In this document: piece after piece, positions 8,596 to 17,240 of the stretch | Layout of the letters: each line of letters begins with the position of its first letter | Numbering within the stretch: position 1 is the stretch's first letter | Source: Vagococcus fluvialis bH819 | Lineage (GTDB): Bacteria; Bacillota; Bacilli; Lactobacillales; Vagococcaceae | Reading direction: 5' to 3' | NCBI RefSeq assembly: GCF_900163795.1 | Contig: NZ_FWFD01000009.1 | Location: 248,001 to 312,000 of the forward strand | Length of the DNA stretch: 64,000 bases | Translations under genes and position numbers: made by a program | The notes under the pieces: generated by a model | What the model saw: only the letters and a program-made list of their open reading frames with translations | What the model was told of the DNA's origin: nothing | Databases searched by the model: none

Positions 8596-9663
8596 CTATT
8601 TAGCTTCTTTTTTCTTTTTCATTTGTTTACTTCTTAACTGACCACATGCTGCATCTATGTCTGTTCCCAATTCTTGGCGAATAACAGCATTGATATTATT
8701 TTTTTGGAGAATATCATAAAATGCAACAATATCTTTTTTTGTACTTCTTTGATAATTATCATGTTCACTCACTGGGTTGTAAGGAATTAAATTAACATAC
8801 GTCAATTTTTTCTTGTCACTTAATAAATCAGCTAGCTGTTGGGCGTGTTCTGGTCGATCGTTTACATTTGATAGCATAATATATTCAAACGTTACACGAC
8901 GATTTGTTTCTGCAATGTAGTAATCCACTGCATCCATTAATTTTTCTAAAGGATAGGCTTTATTAATTACCATCATAGCTGTTCTTACGTCATTATTTGG
9001 CGCATGAAGTGAAATAGCTAAGTTAACTTGCAAGCCAAGTTTTGCAAATTGTTTAATCTTTGGCACCAATCCACTAGTTGAAACAGTCATATGTCTAGCC
9101 CCAATTGCCAAACCATTCGGATCATTCATAATATGTAAGAAATTCATCACATTATCATAGTTGTCAAAAGGTTCGCCAATTCCCATGACTACAATATGAC
9201 TCACACGCTCGTCTTCTTCACGCTGATCAAAATAATGTTGAACTTGCATAATTTGAGCAACAATTTCTCCTGCTGTTAGGTTTCGTTGCTTCTTGAGTAG
9301 TCCACTAGCACAAAAAGAACAACCAATGTTACAGCCAATTTGAGTTGTTACACAAACAGATAATCCATATTTTTGACGCATCAATACAGTTTCAATCATG
9401 TGTTTATCTTCTAATTCAAATAAATATTTAACAGTACCGTCATTTGATTCTTGAACGATCACTTCTTTTAAAGGGTTAATAATAAATTCGATTTCTAACT
9501 TATTAATTAAGTCTTTTGATAAGTTTCTCATTTCACTAAAATTTTGGACTCTCTTTTGATATAACCAATCCCAAATTTGAGTCCCTCTAAATTTTTTTTC
9601 ACCGTTATCTACAAGCCATTCATTCAATTCTTCTTGAGTCAATCCATAAATTGATGGTTTCAT
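8596..9663 (-). CDS. rlmN: 23S rRNA (adenine(2503)-C(2))-methyltransferase / tRNA methyltransferase RlmN
   Basis: Radical SAM methyltransferase, 355 aa, that methylates A2503 of 23S rRNA and A37 of some tRNAs. The [4Fe-4S] motif CxxxCxxC is visible as [12 protein letters not shown], and the protein opens with the family N-terminal region ([20 protein letters not shown]). ISLHAPNND and [12 protein letters not shown] are further family motifs. The C-terminal region has the [11 protein letters not shown] cysteine motif. A promoter lies just upstream (9701-9729) and a strong terminator follows. Start ATG has GTAGGAAT upstream. Confidence 0.97.
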   Translation of the reverse strand: MKPSIYGLTQEELNEWLVDNGEKKFRGTQIWDWLYQKRVQNFSEMRNLSKDLINKLEIEFIINPLKEVIVQESNDGTVKYLFELEDKHMIETVLMRQKYGLSVCVTTQIGCNIGCSFCASGLLKKQRNLTAGEIVAQIMQVQHYFDQREEDERVSHIVVMGIGEPFDNYDNVMNFLHIMNDPNGLAIGARHMTVSTSGLVPKIKQFAKLGLQVNLAISLHAPNNDVRTAMMVINKAYPLEKLMDAVDYYIAETNRRVTFEYIMLSNVNDRPEHAQQLADLLSDKKKLTYVNLIPYNPVSEHDNYQRSTKKDIVAFYDILQKNNINAVIRQELGTDIDAACGQLRSKQMKKKKEAK

Positions 9664-9700
9664 TTTTAATTCCTACTTTCGCAAGTTTGTACACTTAATC

Positions 9701-9729
9701 ACTATAAGACATTCAGAATCTCATTGCAA
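9701..9729 (-). promoter_or_regulatory. rlmN promoter
   Basis: Minus-strand -35 TTGCAA (9724-9729), 17-bp spacer, -10 TATAGT (9701-9706), about 38 bases before the rlmN ATG. Confidence 0.65.
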
Positions 9730-9733
9730 TATT

Positions 9734-10378
9734 TTATTTTATTAATTTCAAAGCTTCTTTTTTCGCAAACGGTGTCAGCTCCACTTCTTCAGTAAAAGTG
9801 ACCACCCATTTTTCATTTATTTTGCCGTATTGTCTCAAAGACCAACCGATTGCTTTTTGAATGAAAAATTCATCAGTTGTTAAATCAAACATAATAGCTT
9901 TAGTTAATAAATCAAGATCTGTCTGGCCTTTTTCCATCAATTGCAATGTTATAGCTACTCGTCTCATCCAGAAATCTTCATGTCCAAAAAAGAAATCAAA
10001 AACTTTTTCTTTCTCTTTTGGATTCTTTTTAATATATAAACCATAAATTTTTCGCCAAGCATCCACTGTATCCCACCAAGCTTTTTTACTAATAAATTGT
10101 GAGTATTTTTCTAGTTCATTCCAACTTAATCGCTTGATATTAGCTTCACACATGTCAATTGCAACGTTCTGATACTCTCGCTCATGCCTACTATATAATT
10201 CTTCTATCCAAGTAAAAAGCTGATCCAAACTAACTTCCTTACTCTTTTGAATAATTTCTTTACTTTGTTCACGCCTAATCGGGGCTTTCACTCCTACAAA
10301 TGAATAGCGGTTTCTCATATATTTTTCCATCGGAAGTTTATTTTCTATTGTTCCTTCTAAGATAAACTTTGTCATCAT
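9734..10378 (-). CDS. DNA alkylation repair protein, AlkD-like HEAT-repeat family
   Basis: Protein of 214 aa resembling the AlkD/AlkC-type DNA glycosylase family, which removes bulky or cationic alkylated bases. Signs are MRNRYSFVGVKAPIRREQSKEI near the start, WWDTVDAWRKIYG, WMRRVAITLQL and the typical late motif FIQKAIGWSLRQYGK. The start MMTKFILEG follows AGGGGGAGT by about seven bases and lies two bases after the histidine kinase stop, so it is probably co-transcribed with the two-component genes. That link to a BceRS-type system is unusual; function in that context is unknown. Confidence 0.85.
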   Translation of the reverse strand: MMTKFILEGTIENKLPMEKYMRNRYSFVGVKAPIRREQSKEIIQKSKEVSLDQLFTWIEELYSRHEREYQNVAIDMCEANIKRLSWNELEKYSQFISKKAWWDTVDAWRKIYGLYIKKNPKEKEKVFDFFFGHEDFWMRRVAITLQLMEKGQTDLDLLTKAIMFDLTTDEFFIQKAIGWSLRQYGKINEKWVVTFTEEVELTPFAKKEALKLIK

Positions 10379-10379
10379 A

Positions 10380-11360
10380 TTATTTACTCCCCCTCTTTTG
10401 AAAATGAATAGTAACTTGTGTTCCTTCATTAAGCTCCGATTCAACTGTGAGTGTATGAGTTAATTTTTGACATACTTGCTTGACTAAATATAAGCCCATT
10501 CCTGTTGCTTCTCGAGTAATTCTGCCTGTTTTACCAGTAAAGAATGGATTAAAAATTCTTGGTAAATCAACTTTGGAAATACCAATGCCATAATCTTTGA
10601 TACTCACTTTCACCTCTGTTTCTGTTTCCTCTGATGAAATAAGCAAGCGTTTTTCGACTGGTTCTGTATATTTAATACTATTTAAAATAATTTGAGTTAA
10701 ACAAAAATTCAACCATTTTTTATCCGTTTCTATCATTAAATTTTCCGCTATAATTACTTTTGGAAAAATTTCATTACGAATCAAATGACGCTTTTGTTCA
10801 TTCATGACTTCAATGGCAATTTTTCTCAAATCAACTTGTTCGATGATAAAATCTTGAGAGAACGAATCTAGTCGAGCCATATTTAAGGCTAAATTTAACC
10901 CTTCTTTTATTCTATCAGTCTCTTCAAGTAAACTTGCTTTATCTAATTCTTCTTCTTCAATCATAAGTTCCATAATTGAAAGAGGTGTCTTCATCTGATG
11001 AACCCACTCGTACATGAATGTTTGGTGTTCATTCATTTTATTTTTATAAGTTTTAATATCTTGGTAGTGCCTTTGTTTTTCTAAGGATATCAAGTGATAA
11101 ATTTCGTTTGATAATTCTGAGCTATCTTGAGATAATTCTTCAAAGTAAGTAGTCTGTTTGGAAAAAAGTTGATACAAATTTCTTTGTCTAAACCAACTAA
11201 GGCTTAAAAAAATTATCCATAAAAAAAGGCATAATACGGAACCATAAATGAGTATATTAATTTTTCGATAACCATCCAACCAAATTAAACTGATAAATAG
11301 ACTAAAAGTTAAAGCAATAACAACTAAGTAAGGTAACTGATGTTTCATAAATAATTTCAT
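10380..11360 (-). CDS. Sensor histidine kinase, BceS-like (intramembrane-sensing)
   Basis: Membrane kinase of 326 aa with two N-terminal transmembrane helices (about residues 12-28 and 36-54) and almost no extracellular loop, the layout of intramembrane-sensing BceS/YxdK kinases. The H-box is YEWVHQMKTPLSIMELM with the phosphorylated His, followed by N-box (QIILNSIKYT) and G-boxes (DYGIGIS, GMGLYLVK). BceS-type kinases usually sense antimicrobial peptides through a BceAB transporter; none is adjacent. The gene is six bases after the response regulator, without a clear ribosome binding site, consistent with coupling. Confidence 0.88.
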   Translation of the reverse strand: MKLFMKHQLPYLVVIALTFSLFISLIWLDGYRKINILIYGSVLCLFLWIIFLSLSWFRQRNLYQLFSKQTTYFEELSQDSSELSNEIYHLISLEKQRHYQDIKTYKNKMNEHQTFMYEWVHQMKTPLSIMELMIEEEELDKASLLEETDRIKEGLNLALNMARLDSFSQDFIIEQVDLRKIAIEVMNEQKRHLIRNEIFPKVIIAENLMIETDKKWLNFCLTQIILNSIKYTEPVEKRLLISSEETETEVKVSIKDYGIGISKVDLPRIFNPFFTGKTGRITREATGMGLYLVKQVCQKLTHTLTVESELNEGTQVTIHFQKRGSK

Positions 11361-11366
11361 ATGTAT

Positions 11367-12056
11367 TTAATCAATTGATAAAACCAATCGATACCCCTTT
11401 CCTCGAATAGTGATAATACTATTTTCTAATCCAAGATGCATCAATTTTTTTCTGAGTCTCGTGATATTAACTGATAGCGTATTATCATCTACAAAAGATT
11501 CGACATCCCATATTTGTTTCAATAGTTCTTGCCTAGAAACAACTTCTGGAAATCGCTCCAGAAGAATTTCCAAAAGTTGTGCTTCTTTTTGTGATAAACG
11601 TTCTGTGTTTTGATGCACTTCCATTTCAAATCTTTCAGGATAAAAGATTAAATTTCTTTGACTCAAAATACGTTCTTCTTTAATGCTAGAATATTCACCA
11701 TAAGCTCTTCTTAACTGACTCTTAACTTTTGCTATGAGTAACTCAGAAGAAAATGGTTTGATAATATAGTCATCGCCTCCATATTCAAGAGCCATGACTT
11801 GATCCATTTGACCATCTCTTGCCGAAATAAAAATAATCGGACATTTAGATATTATTCTTATCTGAGTTGTCCAATAAAACCCATCAAAATAAGGTAAATT
11901 AATATCCATTAACACTAAATCTGGCCCTTCTTTTTTAAATAATTCAGTAATGTTATCAAATTTTTCAGCAGCTTTAACCTCATATTGAAATTTTTCAAGT
12001 TGCATTTTTATTAATTTTCTTAACTTCATGTCATCTTCTACAAGGAAAATTTTCAT
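11367..12056 (-). CDS. OmpR-family response regulator, BceR-like
   Basis: Two-domain response regulator of 229 aa. The receiver has acidic residues in LVEDD and the phosphoacceptor aspartate in DLVLMDINLPYFDGF, plus a conserved lysine in DYIIKPF. The C-terminal winged helix has SVNITRLRKKL and IRGKGYRL. It pairs with the kinase that follows. The likely targets of BceR-type regulators are peptide-resistance transporters, but none is next to it. A promoter (12080-12108) precedes it directly after the fumC terminator. Confidence 0.9.
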   Translation of the reverse strand: MKIFLVEDDMKLRKLIKMQLEKFQYEVKAAEKFDNITELFKKEGPDLVLMDINLPYFDGFYWTTQIRIISKCPIIFISARDGQMDQVMALEYGGDDYIIKPFSSELLIAKVKSQLRRAYGEYSSIKEERILSQRNLIFYPERFEMEVHQNTERLSQKEAQLLEILLERFPEVVSRQELLKQIWDVESFVDDNTLSVNITRLRKKLMHLGLENSIITIRGKGYRLVLSID

Positions 12057-12079
12057 TCATTCACCAACTTTTTTTCTTT

Positions 12080-12108
12080 AGTTTACTACACTTTCTGTTC
12101 CGACTCAA
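12080..12108 (-). promoter_or_regulatory. Promoter of the BceR-like regulator operon
   Basis: Minus-strand -35 TTGAGT (12103-12108), 17-bp spacer, -10 TAAACT (12080-12085). The -35 begins within the T-tract of the fumC terminator. Confidence 0.55.
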
Positions 12109-12143
12109 AAAAGCTATCAACTCACAAAATGTGTCTGATAGCT
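12107..12143 (-). terminator. fumC terminator
   Basis: Minus-strand stem AGCTATCA (12136-12143) with TGATAGCT (12112-12119), extended by inner pairing, followed by a run of U. It closes the ansA-aspA-malic enzyme-fumC operon. Confidence 0.85.
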
Positions 12144-12154
12144 CTTGTTATTTT

Positions 12155-13510
12155 TTATATCATACTTTCAGGTCTAACCCAATTGTTAAATTCTTTTTCT
12201 GTAGCATATTCTAATTGCAATACGGCTTCTTTTAATGAGAGCTTATTTTTATGAGCATATTTAGCAACTTCAGCACATTTTTCATAGCCAATATAAGGGC
12301 TAAGTGCCGTTACTAACATTAACGAACGGTTAACACCTTCCGCCATTGCCTCTTTTTTTGCTTCTAATCCGCTTAAACAATGAAGTCTAAATGAAGTCAT
12401 GCCATCTACTAATAGCGTAACACTTTCTAAAAAATTATTAATGATAACTGGTTTAAATACATTTAACTCAAAATTACCTTGACTACTAGCAACTTGAATC
12501 GTTGTGTCATTCCCCATAATCTGACAAGCTATCATCGTTAAACTTTCAGCTTGAGTTGGATTAACTTTCCCCGGCATAATCGAGCTACCTGGTTCATTTT
12601 CTGGGATATTAATTTCACCCAGCCCAGCTCTTGGTCCACTAGCTAACCAGCGGATATCATTAGCTATTTTCATCAAGTCACTCGCTAAGGCTCTTAAAGC
12701 ACCATGAGTAAATGACATACCCGAATGACTCGTCAAACCATAAAATTTATTTTTTTCTGTTTCAAAAGGAAACTTAGTATGACTCGTAATTTCTTTAGCC
12801 ATCTTCACATCAAAATCTTTAGGAGCATTCAATCCAGTTCCCACAGCAGTGCCGCCAATCGCTAGAAAATGTAAGGACTCACTACTTATTTTAATAAATT
12901 GTTTTGATTTTTCAATCATGGTTTTCCAACCACTAATTTCTTGTCCAAAAGTCAGCGGTGTTGCATCTTGTAAGTGTGTTCTACCAATTTTTATAATATT
13001 TTTGTTAATGTCCTCTAATTCAGCTAATAGTTTAATCCAATTATCTAATTCTTTAAATAACGGCTGTAATTCTAACGATGCGCCAATATGCATTGCTGTT
13101 GGAAAAGTATCGTTAGAACTTTGAGACATGTTGACATCGTCATTGGGATGAATAGGAATTCCTTTTTCTTGGCATAAGTGAGCAATAACTTCATTTGCAT
13201 TCATGTTGCTTTGAGTGCCACTTCCTGTTTGATACACTTTGAGTGGAAATTCTTCATCCCATTTTCCAGCTAAAATCTCATCACACACTAGAACGATCAT
13301 TTCTGATTTTTCTTGTGATAATTTCCCTAAATTATGATTAACTATTGCTGCGGCACGTTTTATTTCAATTAAACCATAGACTACAGAAATCGGAATTATA
13401 TCAGTTCCAATTTTAAAATTTTCTAAGCTGCGCTGTGTCTGCGCACCCCATTTATGATTCATTGAAACCTTTACTTCTCCTAATGAATCTTTCTCAATTC
13501 GAAATGACAC
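12155..13510 (-). CDS. fumC: Class II fumarate hydratase
   Basis: Converts fumarate to L-malate, 451 aa, fumarase/aspartase superfamily. The signature GSSIMPGKVNPTQAE is intact, as are GSGTQSNMNANEV, HPNDDVNMSQSSND and GRTHLQDATPLTFGQE. The GTG start (MSFRIEKDSLGEVKV) is chosen because AGGAGG lies eight bases upstream, and it begins one base after the malic enzyme stop. It is the last gene of an operon that turns asparagine into pyruvate. Fumarase rather than aspartase is favoured by similarity around TPLTFGQEISGW and by the presence of a separate aspartase gene in the same operon. Confidence 0.93.
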   Translation of the reverse strand: MSFRIEKDSLGEVKVSMNHKWGAQTQRSLENFKIGTDIIPISVVYGLIEIKRAAAIVNHNLGKLSQEKSEMIVLVCDEILAGKWDEEFPLKVYQTGSGTQSNMNANEVIAHLCQEKGIPIHPNDDVNMSQSSNDTFPTAMHIGASLELQPLFKELDNWIKLLAELEDINKNIIKIGRTHLQDATPLTFGQEISGWKTMIEKSKQFIKISSESLHFLAIGGTAVGTGLNAPKDFDVKMAKEITSHTKFPFETEKNKFYGLTSHSGMSFTHGALRALASDLMKIANDIRWLASGPRAGLGEINIPENEPGSSIMPGKVNPTQAESLTMIACQIMGNDTTIQVASSQGNFELNVFKPVIINNFLESVTLLVDGMTSFRLHCLSGLEAKKEAMAEGVNRSLMLVTALSPYIGYEKCAEVAKYAHKNKLSLKEAVLQLEYATEKEFNNWVRPESMI

Positions 13511-13511
13511 A

Positions 13512-14699
13512 TCACATTCCTCCTGTATTTTTTGCAACTCCTGTTTCTTGGGCTGCTTTTGCTACGGCATTTGCTACTGCTTCCACCACTCGTTTATCAA
13601 ATGGATCAGGGATAACGTACTCGTTAGATAGCTCTTCTTCAGTGATTAATCCAGCAATCGCATAGGCTGCTGCTTTCTTCATTTCTTCATTAATTTCACT
13701 GGCACGAACAGATAATGCACCTTTAAAAATACCAGGAAATGCTAGTACATTATTAATTTGATTAGGAAAATCTGATCTGCCAGTTCCCATCACTTTAACA
13801 CCTGCTTCAATAGCTTCCTCATACATGATTTCAGGAACTGGATTAGCCATCGCAAAAACAATTGGGTCTTTACCCATGGTTTTAACCATCTCTTTTGTTA
13901 AAATACCAGGAACAGATACACCAATAAAAATATCTGCCCCTTTAATAGCATCAACTAAATTACCTTTAATTCTTCTTGGGTTTGTTGTGTGGGCTAAATC
14001 AATTTTGTGAGTTTCTGTTAAGTTGTCACTTTCAAGATCTAAAATTCCAAACTGATCACATGCAATAATGTCAGTAGCACCTAAAACTTGTAAAAGTTTG
14101 ATAATCGCTGTTCCTGCAGCACCAGGCCCATTTAGAACAATTTTCGTCTCTTCTATTTTCTTATCAACTATCTTTAAACTATTAATAATACCAGAAACAA
14201 CAACAATGGCCGTTCCATGTTGATCATCATGAAAAACTGGAATATCAACTCTTTTTTTCAGTTTCTGTTCAACTTCAAAACATCGTGGCGCTGAAATATC
14301 TTCTAAATTAATTCCACCAAAACTATATTGAAGTGCTGAAATAATCTCAACTAATTTGTCTGGATTGGTTTCATTTAAAACGAGTGGATAAGAATCAATA
14401 TCAGCAAATTCTTTAAATAAAATAGCTTTTCCTTCCATGACTGGCATAGCCGCTCTTGGGCCTATATCTCCTAAACCTAAGACAGCTGTACCATCAGAAA
14501 TAACTGCTACTAGATTGCCTCTCGATGTGTATTTATAACTATCTTCTGGATTTTCAGCAATTTTTTTACAAGGTTCAGCCACACCCGGTGTATAAGCTAA
14601 AGCTAATTCTTCATTTGTTTTTACACTTAATTTACTTTTTATTGCTAGTTTTCCATGATTTTCTTCATGCACCTTTAATGCTTGTTCCTTTAAATTCAT
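13512..14699 (-). CDS. NAD(P)-dependent malic enzyme (oxaloacetate-decarboxylating)
   Basis: Oxidatively decarboxylates malate to pyruvate and CO2, 395 aa, the short bacterial malic enzyme form. Visible motifs are [44 protein letters not shown] and the Rossmann loop [21 protein letters not shown] lies nine bases before the ATG. The gene sits between aspartase and fumarase, which supplies fumarate and then malate as substrate. Its C-terminus overlaps the fumC ribosome binding site. A malolactic enzyme is excluded by the shorter length and different motifs. Confidence 0.94.
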   Translation of the reverse strand: MNLKEQALKVHEENHGKLAIKSKLSVKTNEELALAYTPGVAEPCKKIAENPEDSYKYTSRGNLVAVISDGTAVLGLGDIGPRAAMPVMEGKAILFKEFADIDSYPLVLNETNPDKLVEIISALQYSFGGINLEDISAPRCFEVEQKLKKRVDIPVFHDDQHGTAIVVVSGIINSLKIVDKKIEETKIVLNGPGAAGTAIIKLLQVLGATDIIACDQFGILDLESDNLTETHKIDLAHTTNPRRIKGNLVDAIKGADIFIGVSVPGILTKEMVKTMGKDPIVFAMANPVPEIMYEEAIEAGVKVMGTGRSDFPNQINNVLAFPGIFKGALSVRASEINEEMKKAAAYAIAGLITEEELSNEYVIPDPFDKRVVEAVANAVAKAAQETGVAKNTGGM

Positions 14700-14722
14700 T
14701 TAAAGTTCAACCTTCTTCCCAA

Positions 14723-16090
14723 CTATTTAACTAAAGAAACTTTCTTTTCTTTCATCTCAATCTGAATCCCTTGAGATTCTGCGACTTCTCTAATCGTTTT
14801 TCCTGTTGTCAGACTAACCTTAGCAATATCTGCAGCTTTTGTGTAACCAATTGTTTCAGAAAGAACCGTTGCTAAGTAGGTACTTCTTTCTAAATTGTCT
14901 TTACATCTTGCCTCATTTGCCTCAATTCCCGATACACAATGATCCACAAATGTCGAAATCCCATTAGTTAAGACTTGGAAGGATTCTAATAATTTGTAAA
15001 AAACAACTGGCTCAAAGGCATTTAACTCTAATTGACCAGCCTCTGCAGCTGACCCAATAATTGCATTATTTCCCATAACAACAAAAGAACACTGAGTAAC
15101 AACTTCCGGAATGACTGGATTTATTTTTCCTGGCATGATAGAAGAGCCATTTTGCCTTGCTGGAATAGTAATCTCACCGATACCAGAATTAGGTCCTGAT
15201 GATAATAGTCGAATATCATTTGCAATTTTTGATAAACTGATGGCAATTGATTTTAATACATCCGAAAGAATGACATACTGCTCAATATTTTGTGTACCAT
15301 CGACTAAGTCATCAGAAGTTACTAATACTTCATCCGTAATCGTGTTTAGATAAGGAACAACTGTTTCTGATAATTCAGGATGAGCTGTAATTCCGGTTCC
15401 AATAGCAGTTCCACCTAAATTAATTGTCTCCATTTCAGATTTCACATGTTCTAAACGTTTCATGTTTCGCTTAGTTACCGTATAATAGGCATGAAATTCT
15501 TGTCCTAAAGTAATCGGAACAGCATCACTTAACTGAGTTCTACCTAATTTCAGAATATCTTTAAATTCATTTGATTTTTCTTCAAATACGTCTTTTAATC
15601 TCTCTAATTCAACCATTAAAGCTGGAATTTTTTTTAACATAGTTAATTTTCCTGCCGTTGGATAAACATCGTTAGTTGATTGACCTTTATTAACATCATC
15701 ATTGGGATGAATCACTGAAAAATCGCCTTTTACACCACCTAAAAGTTCAATAGCACGATTAGTGATAACTTCATTAACATTCATATTGCTACTGGTACCA
15801 GCACCACCTTGTATCGGATCAACTATAAATTGATCATGTAATTTTCCTGAGATAATCTCATCACTTGCTTGAACAATTGCTTTTGTTTTTAAGTCAGGTA
15901 ACAAACCTAACTTATGATTAGCAAGGGCTGCAGCTTTTTTTACTTGTGCCAAACTAATGATAAAATCTTGATCCAATGTTTGGTTTGTAATTGGAAAATT
16001 AATTTTTGCGCGTAAAGAATGAACACCATAATAACTATCTACAGGTACTTCCAGTTCCCCAACACTATCTCTTTCTGTCCGATACATCAT
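14723..16090 (-). CDS. aspA: Aspartate ammonia-lyase
   Basis: Deaminates L-aspartate to fumarate and ammonia, 455 aa, fumarase/aspartase superfamily. The signature GSSIMPGKINPVIPEVV is typical of aspartase (the IPEVV continuation differs from fumarase), together with GGAGTSSNMNVNEV and HPNDDVNKGQSTND. AAGGGG lies seven bases before the ATG. It follows asparaginase by 32 bases and precedes malic enzyme by 23, so substrate flows in gene order. The C-terminus is short and lysine-rich. Confidence 0.95.
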   Translation of the reverse strand: MMYRTERDSVGELEVPVDSYYGVHSLRAKINFPITNQTLDQDFIISLAQVKKAAALANHKLGLLPDLKTKAIVQASDEIISGKLHDQFIVDPIQGGAGTSSNMNVNEVITNRAIELLGGVKGDFSVIHPNDDVNKGQSTNDVYPTAGKLTMLKKIPALMVELERLKDVFEEKSNEFKDILKLGRTQLSDAVPITLGQEFHAYYTVTKRNMKRLEHVKSEMETINLGGTAIGTGITAHPELSETVVPYLNTITDEVLVTSDDLVDGTQNIEQYVILSDVLKSIAISLSKIANDIRLLSSGPNSGIGEITIPARQNGSSIMPGKINPVIPEVVTQCSFVVMGNNAIIGSAAEAGQLELNAFEPVVFYKLLESFQVLTNGISTFVDHCVSGIEANEARCKDNLERSTYLATVLSETIGYTKAADIAKVSLTTGKTIREVAESQGIQIEMKEKKVSLVK

Positions 16091-16117
16091 GTTAATTATC
16101 CCCTTTATATTTTTAGT

Positions 16118-17083
16118 TTATTCTGTCATAAACTGACGTAATTCATGATGTGATAAACGTGCATTTAATCCTACTAGCATGCGCAATCTAGCTTTAGGAC
16201 CAGTTAATCCTTTGACAAACATAACACCTAATTTTCTTAACGGGATACCGCCACCTTCGTAGTCATAAATGTCTTGAGCAATTCCGTTAGAACATCTCGA
16301 TACTAAAGCAACTGGTATTCCTTCAGCAATCATTTCTTCTAGGCTTTTAATAACTTTCGGAGGTAAGTTTCCAGCTCCCAAAGCTTCCACAACCACACCG
16401 TCAACTTTTGCTTCTCTTAAAACATCAAATAACATAGCATCCATTCCCGCATAAGCTTTTAGTAAAATAACTTTCCCTGAAACATCTGTAATCGTTAATG
16501 AATGGTGTTCTACCACTTCTTTTAGAAAAATCACCTGACTTTTAGAAATAATTCCAATAGGTCCAAATGTTGGTGTTCTGAAGGTATCAACGCTTGTTGT
16601 ATGTGTTTTAGTTACAAAACGGCCAGCATGAATTTCGTCATTCATCACAACTAAGACACCTTGATCTTTTGATTTGTCATCCGAAGCAGTAATAATAGCC
16701 TGAACATAATTGTATAAACCATCTGCTCCCAGTTCATTGCTTGATCTCATCGCTCCTGTCAAAACAACAGCGATTTCTTTTTTAAATGAAATATCAAGAA
16801 AATATGCTGTCTCTTCTAAAGTGTCTGTGCCATGTGTAATCACAACACCATCAAAATTCTCTTTTTGTGCTTTTTCAATACGATTTTTTAAAATCAGCAT
16901 CTCTTTTGGCGTAATATGTGGTGAAGGTAGATTAAACGTTTCCTCCACAACAACCTTGATATTTTGTGGTAGTAAATCCATGGTTTCTTGTAGCGGATGA
17001 TGATTAGATAAACTGACAGCACCATCTTTTTCTTGCGTCATTGAAATGGTTCCACCTGTGTGTAATACCAATACTTTTTTCAT
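16118..17083 (-). CDS. ansA: Type I L-asparaginase
   Basis: Hydrolyses asparagine to aspartate and ammonia, 321 aa, with no signal peptide, so cytoplasmic. Both catalytic threonine regions are visible: VLHTGGTISM near the N-terminus and ITHGTDTLEETAYFLD in the middle. It is the first gene of the operon; a promoter at 17184-17211 and a cre-like site at 17097-17110 precede it. No asparagine transporter gene is adjacent. An alternative role as a glutaminase-asparaginase cannot be excluded from sequence. Confidence 0.95.
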   Translation of the reverse strand: MKKVLVLHTGGTISMTQEKDGAVSLSNHHPLQETMDLLPQNIKVVVEETFNLPSPHITPKEMLILKNRIEKAQKENFDGVVITHGTDTLEETAYFLDISFKKEIAVVLTGAMRSSNELGADGLYNYVQAIITASDDKSKDQGVLVVMNDEIHAGRFVTKTHTTSVDTFRTPTFGPIGIISKSQVIFLKEVVEHHSLTITDVSGKVILLKAYAGMDAMLFDVLREAKVDGVVVEALGAGNLPPKVIKSLEEMIAEGIPVALVSRCSNGIAQDIYDYEGGGIPLRKLGVMFVKGLTGPKARLRMLVGLNARLSHHELRQFMTE

Positions 17084-17096
17084 TAATTGCGCACCT

Positions 17097-17110
17097 CTTT
17101 AACGTTTTCA
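17097..17110 (-). promoter_or_regulatory. cre-like site upstream of ansA
   Basis: Minus-strand TGAAAACGTTAAAG matches 12 of 14 positions of the CcpA cre consensus TGWAANCGNTNWCA. It lies between the promoter and the ansA start, where CcpA would act as a roadblock. Carbon control is inference. Confidence 0.45.
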
Positions 17111-17183
17111 CACTTTAATCATAGAATGTTCCCTCATGATTGTCGTGCCTTTTTTTGTTCTCTCTATGGTTTAATTTTTCTTA

Positions 17184-17211
17184 TTTATAATGTTTTTTTT
17201 ATGAAGGTCAA
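17184..17211 (-). promoter_or_regulatory. Promoter of the asparagine catabolism operon
   Basis: Minus-strand -35 TTGACC (17206-17211), 16-bp spacer, -10 TATAAA (17184-17189), about 95 bases before ansA. Confidence 0.6.
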
Positions 17212-17240
17212 AATTAAGCCCTCTTTTTTTTACTTCTTGT

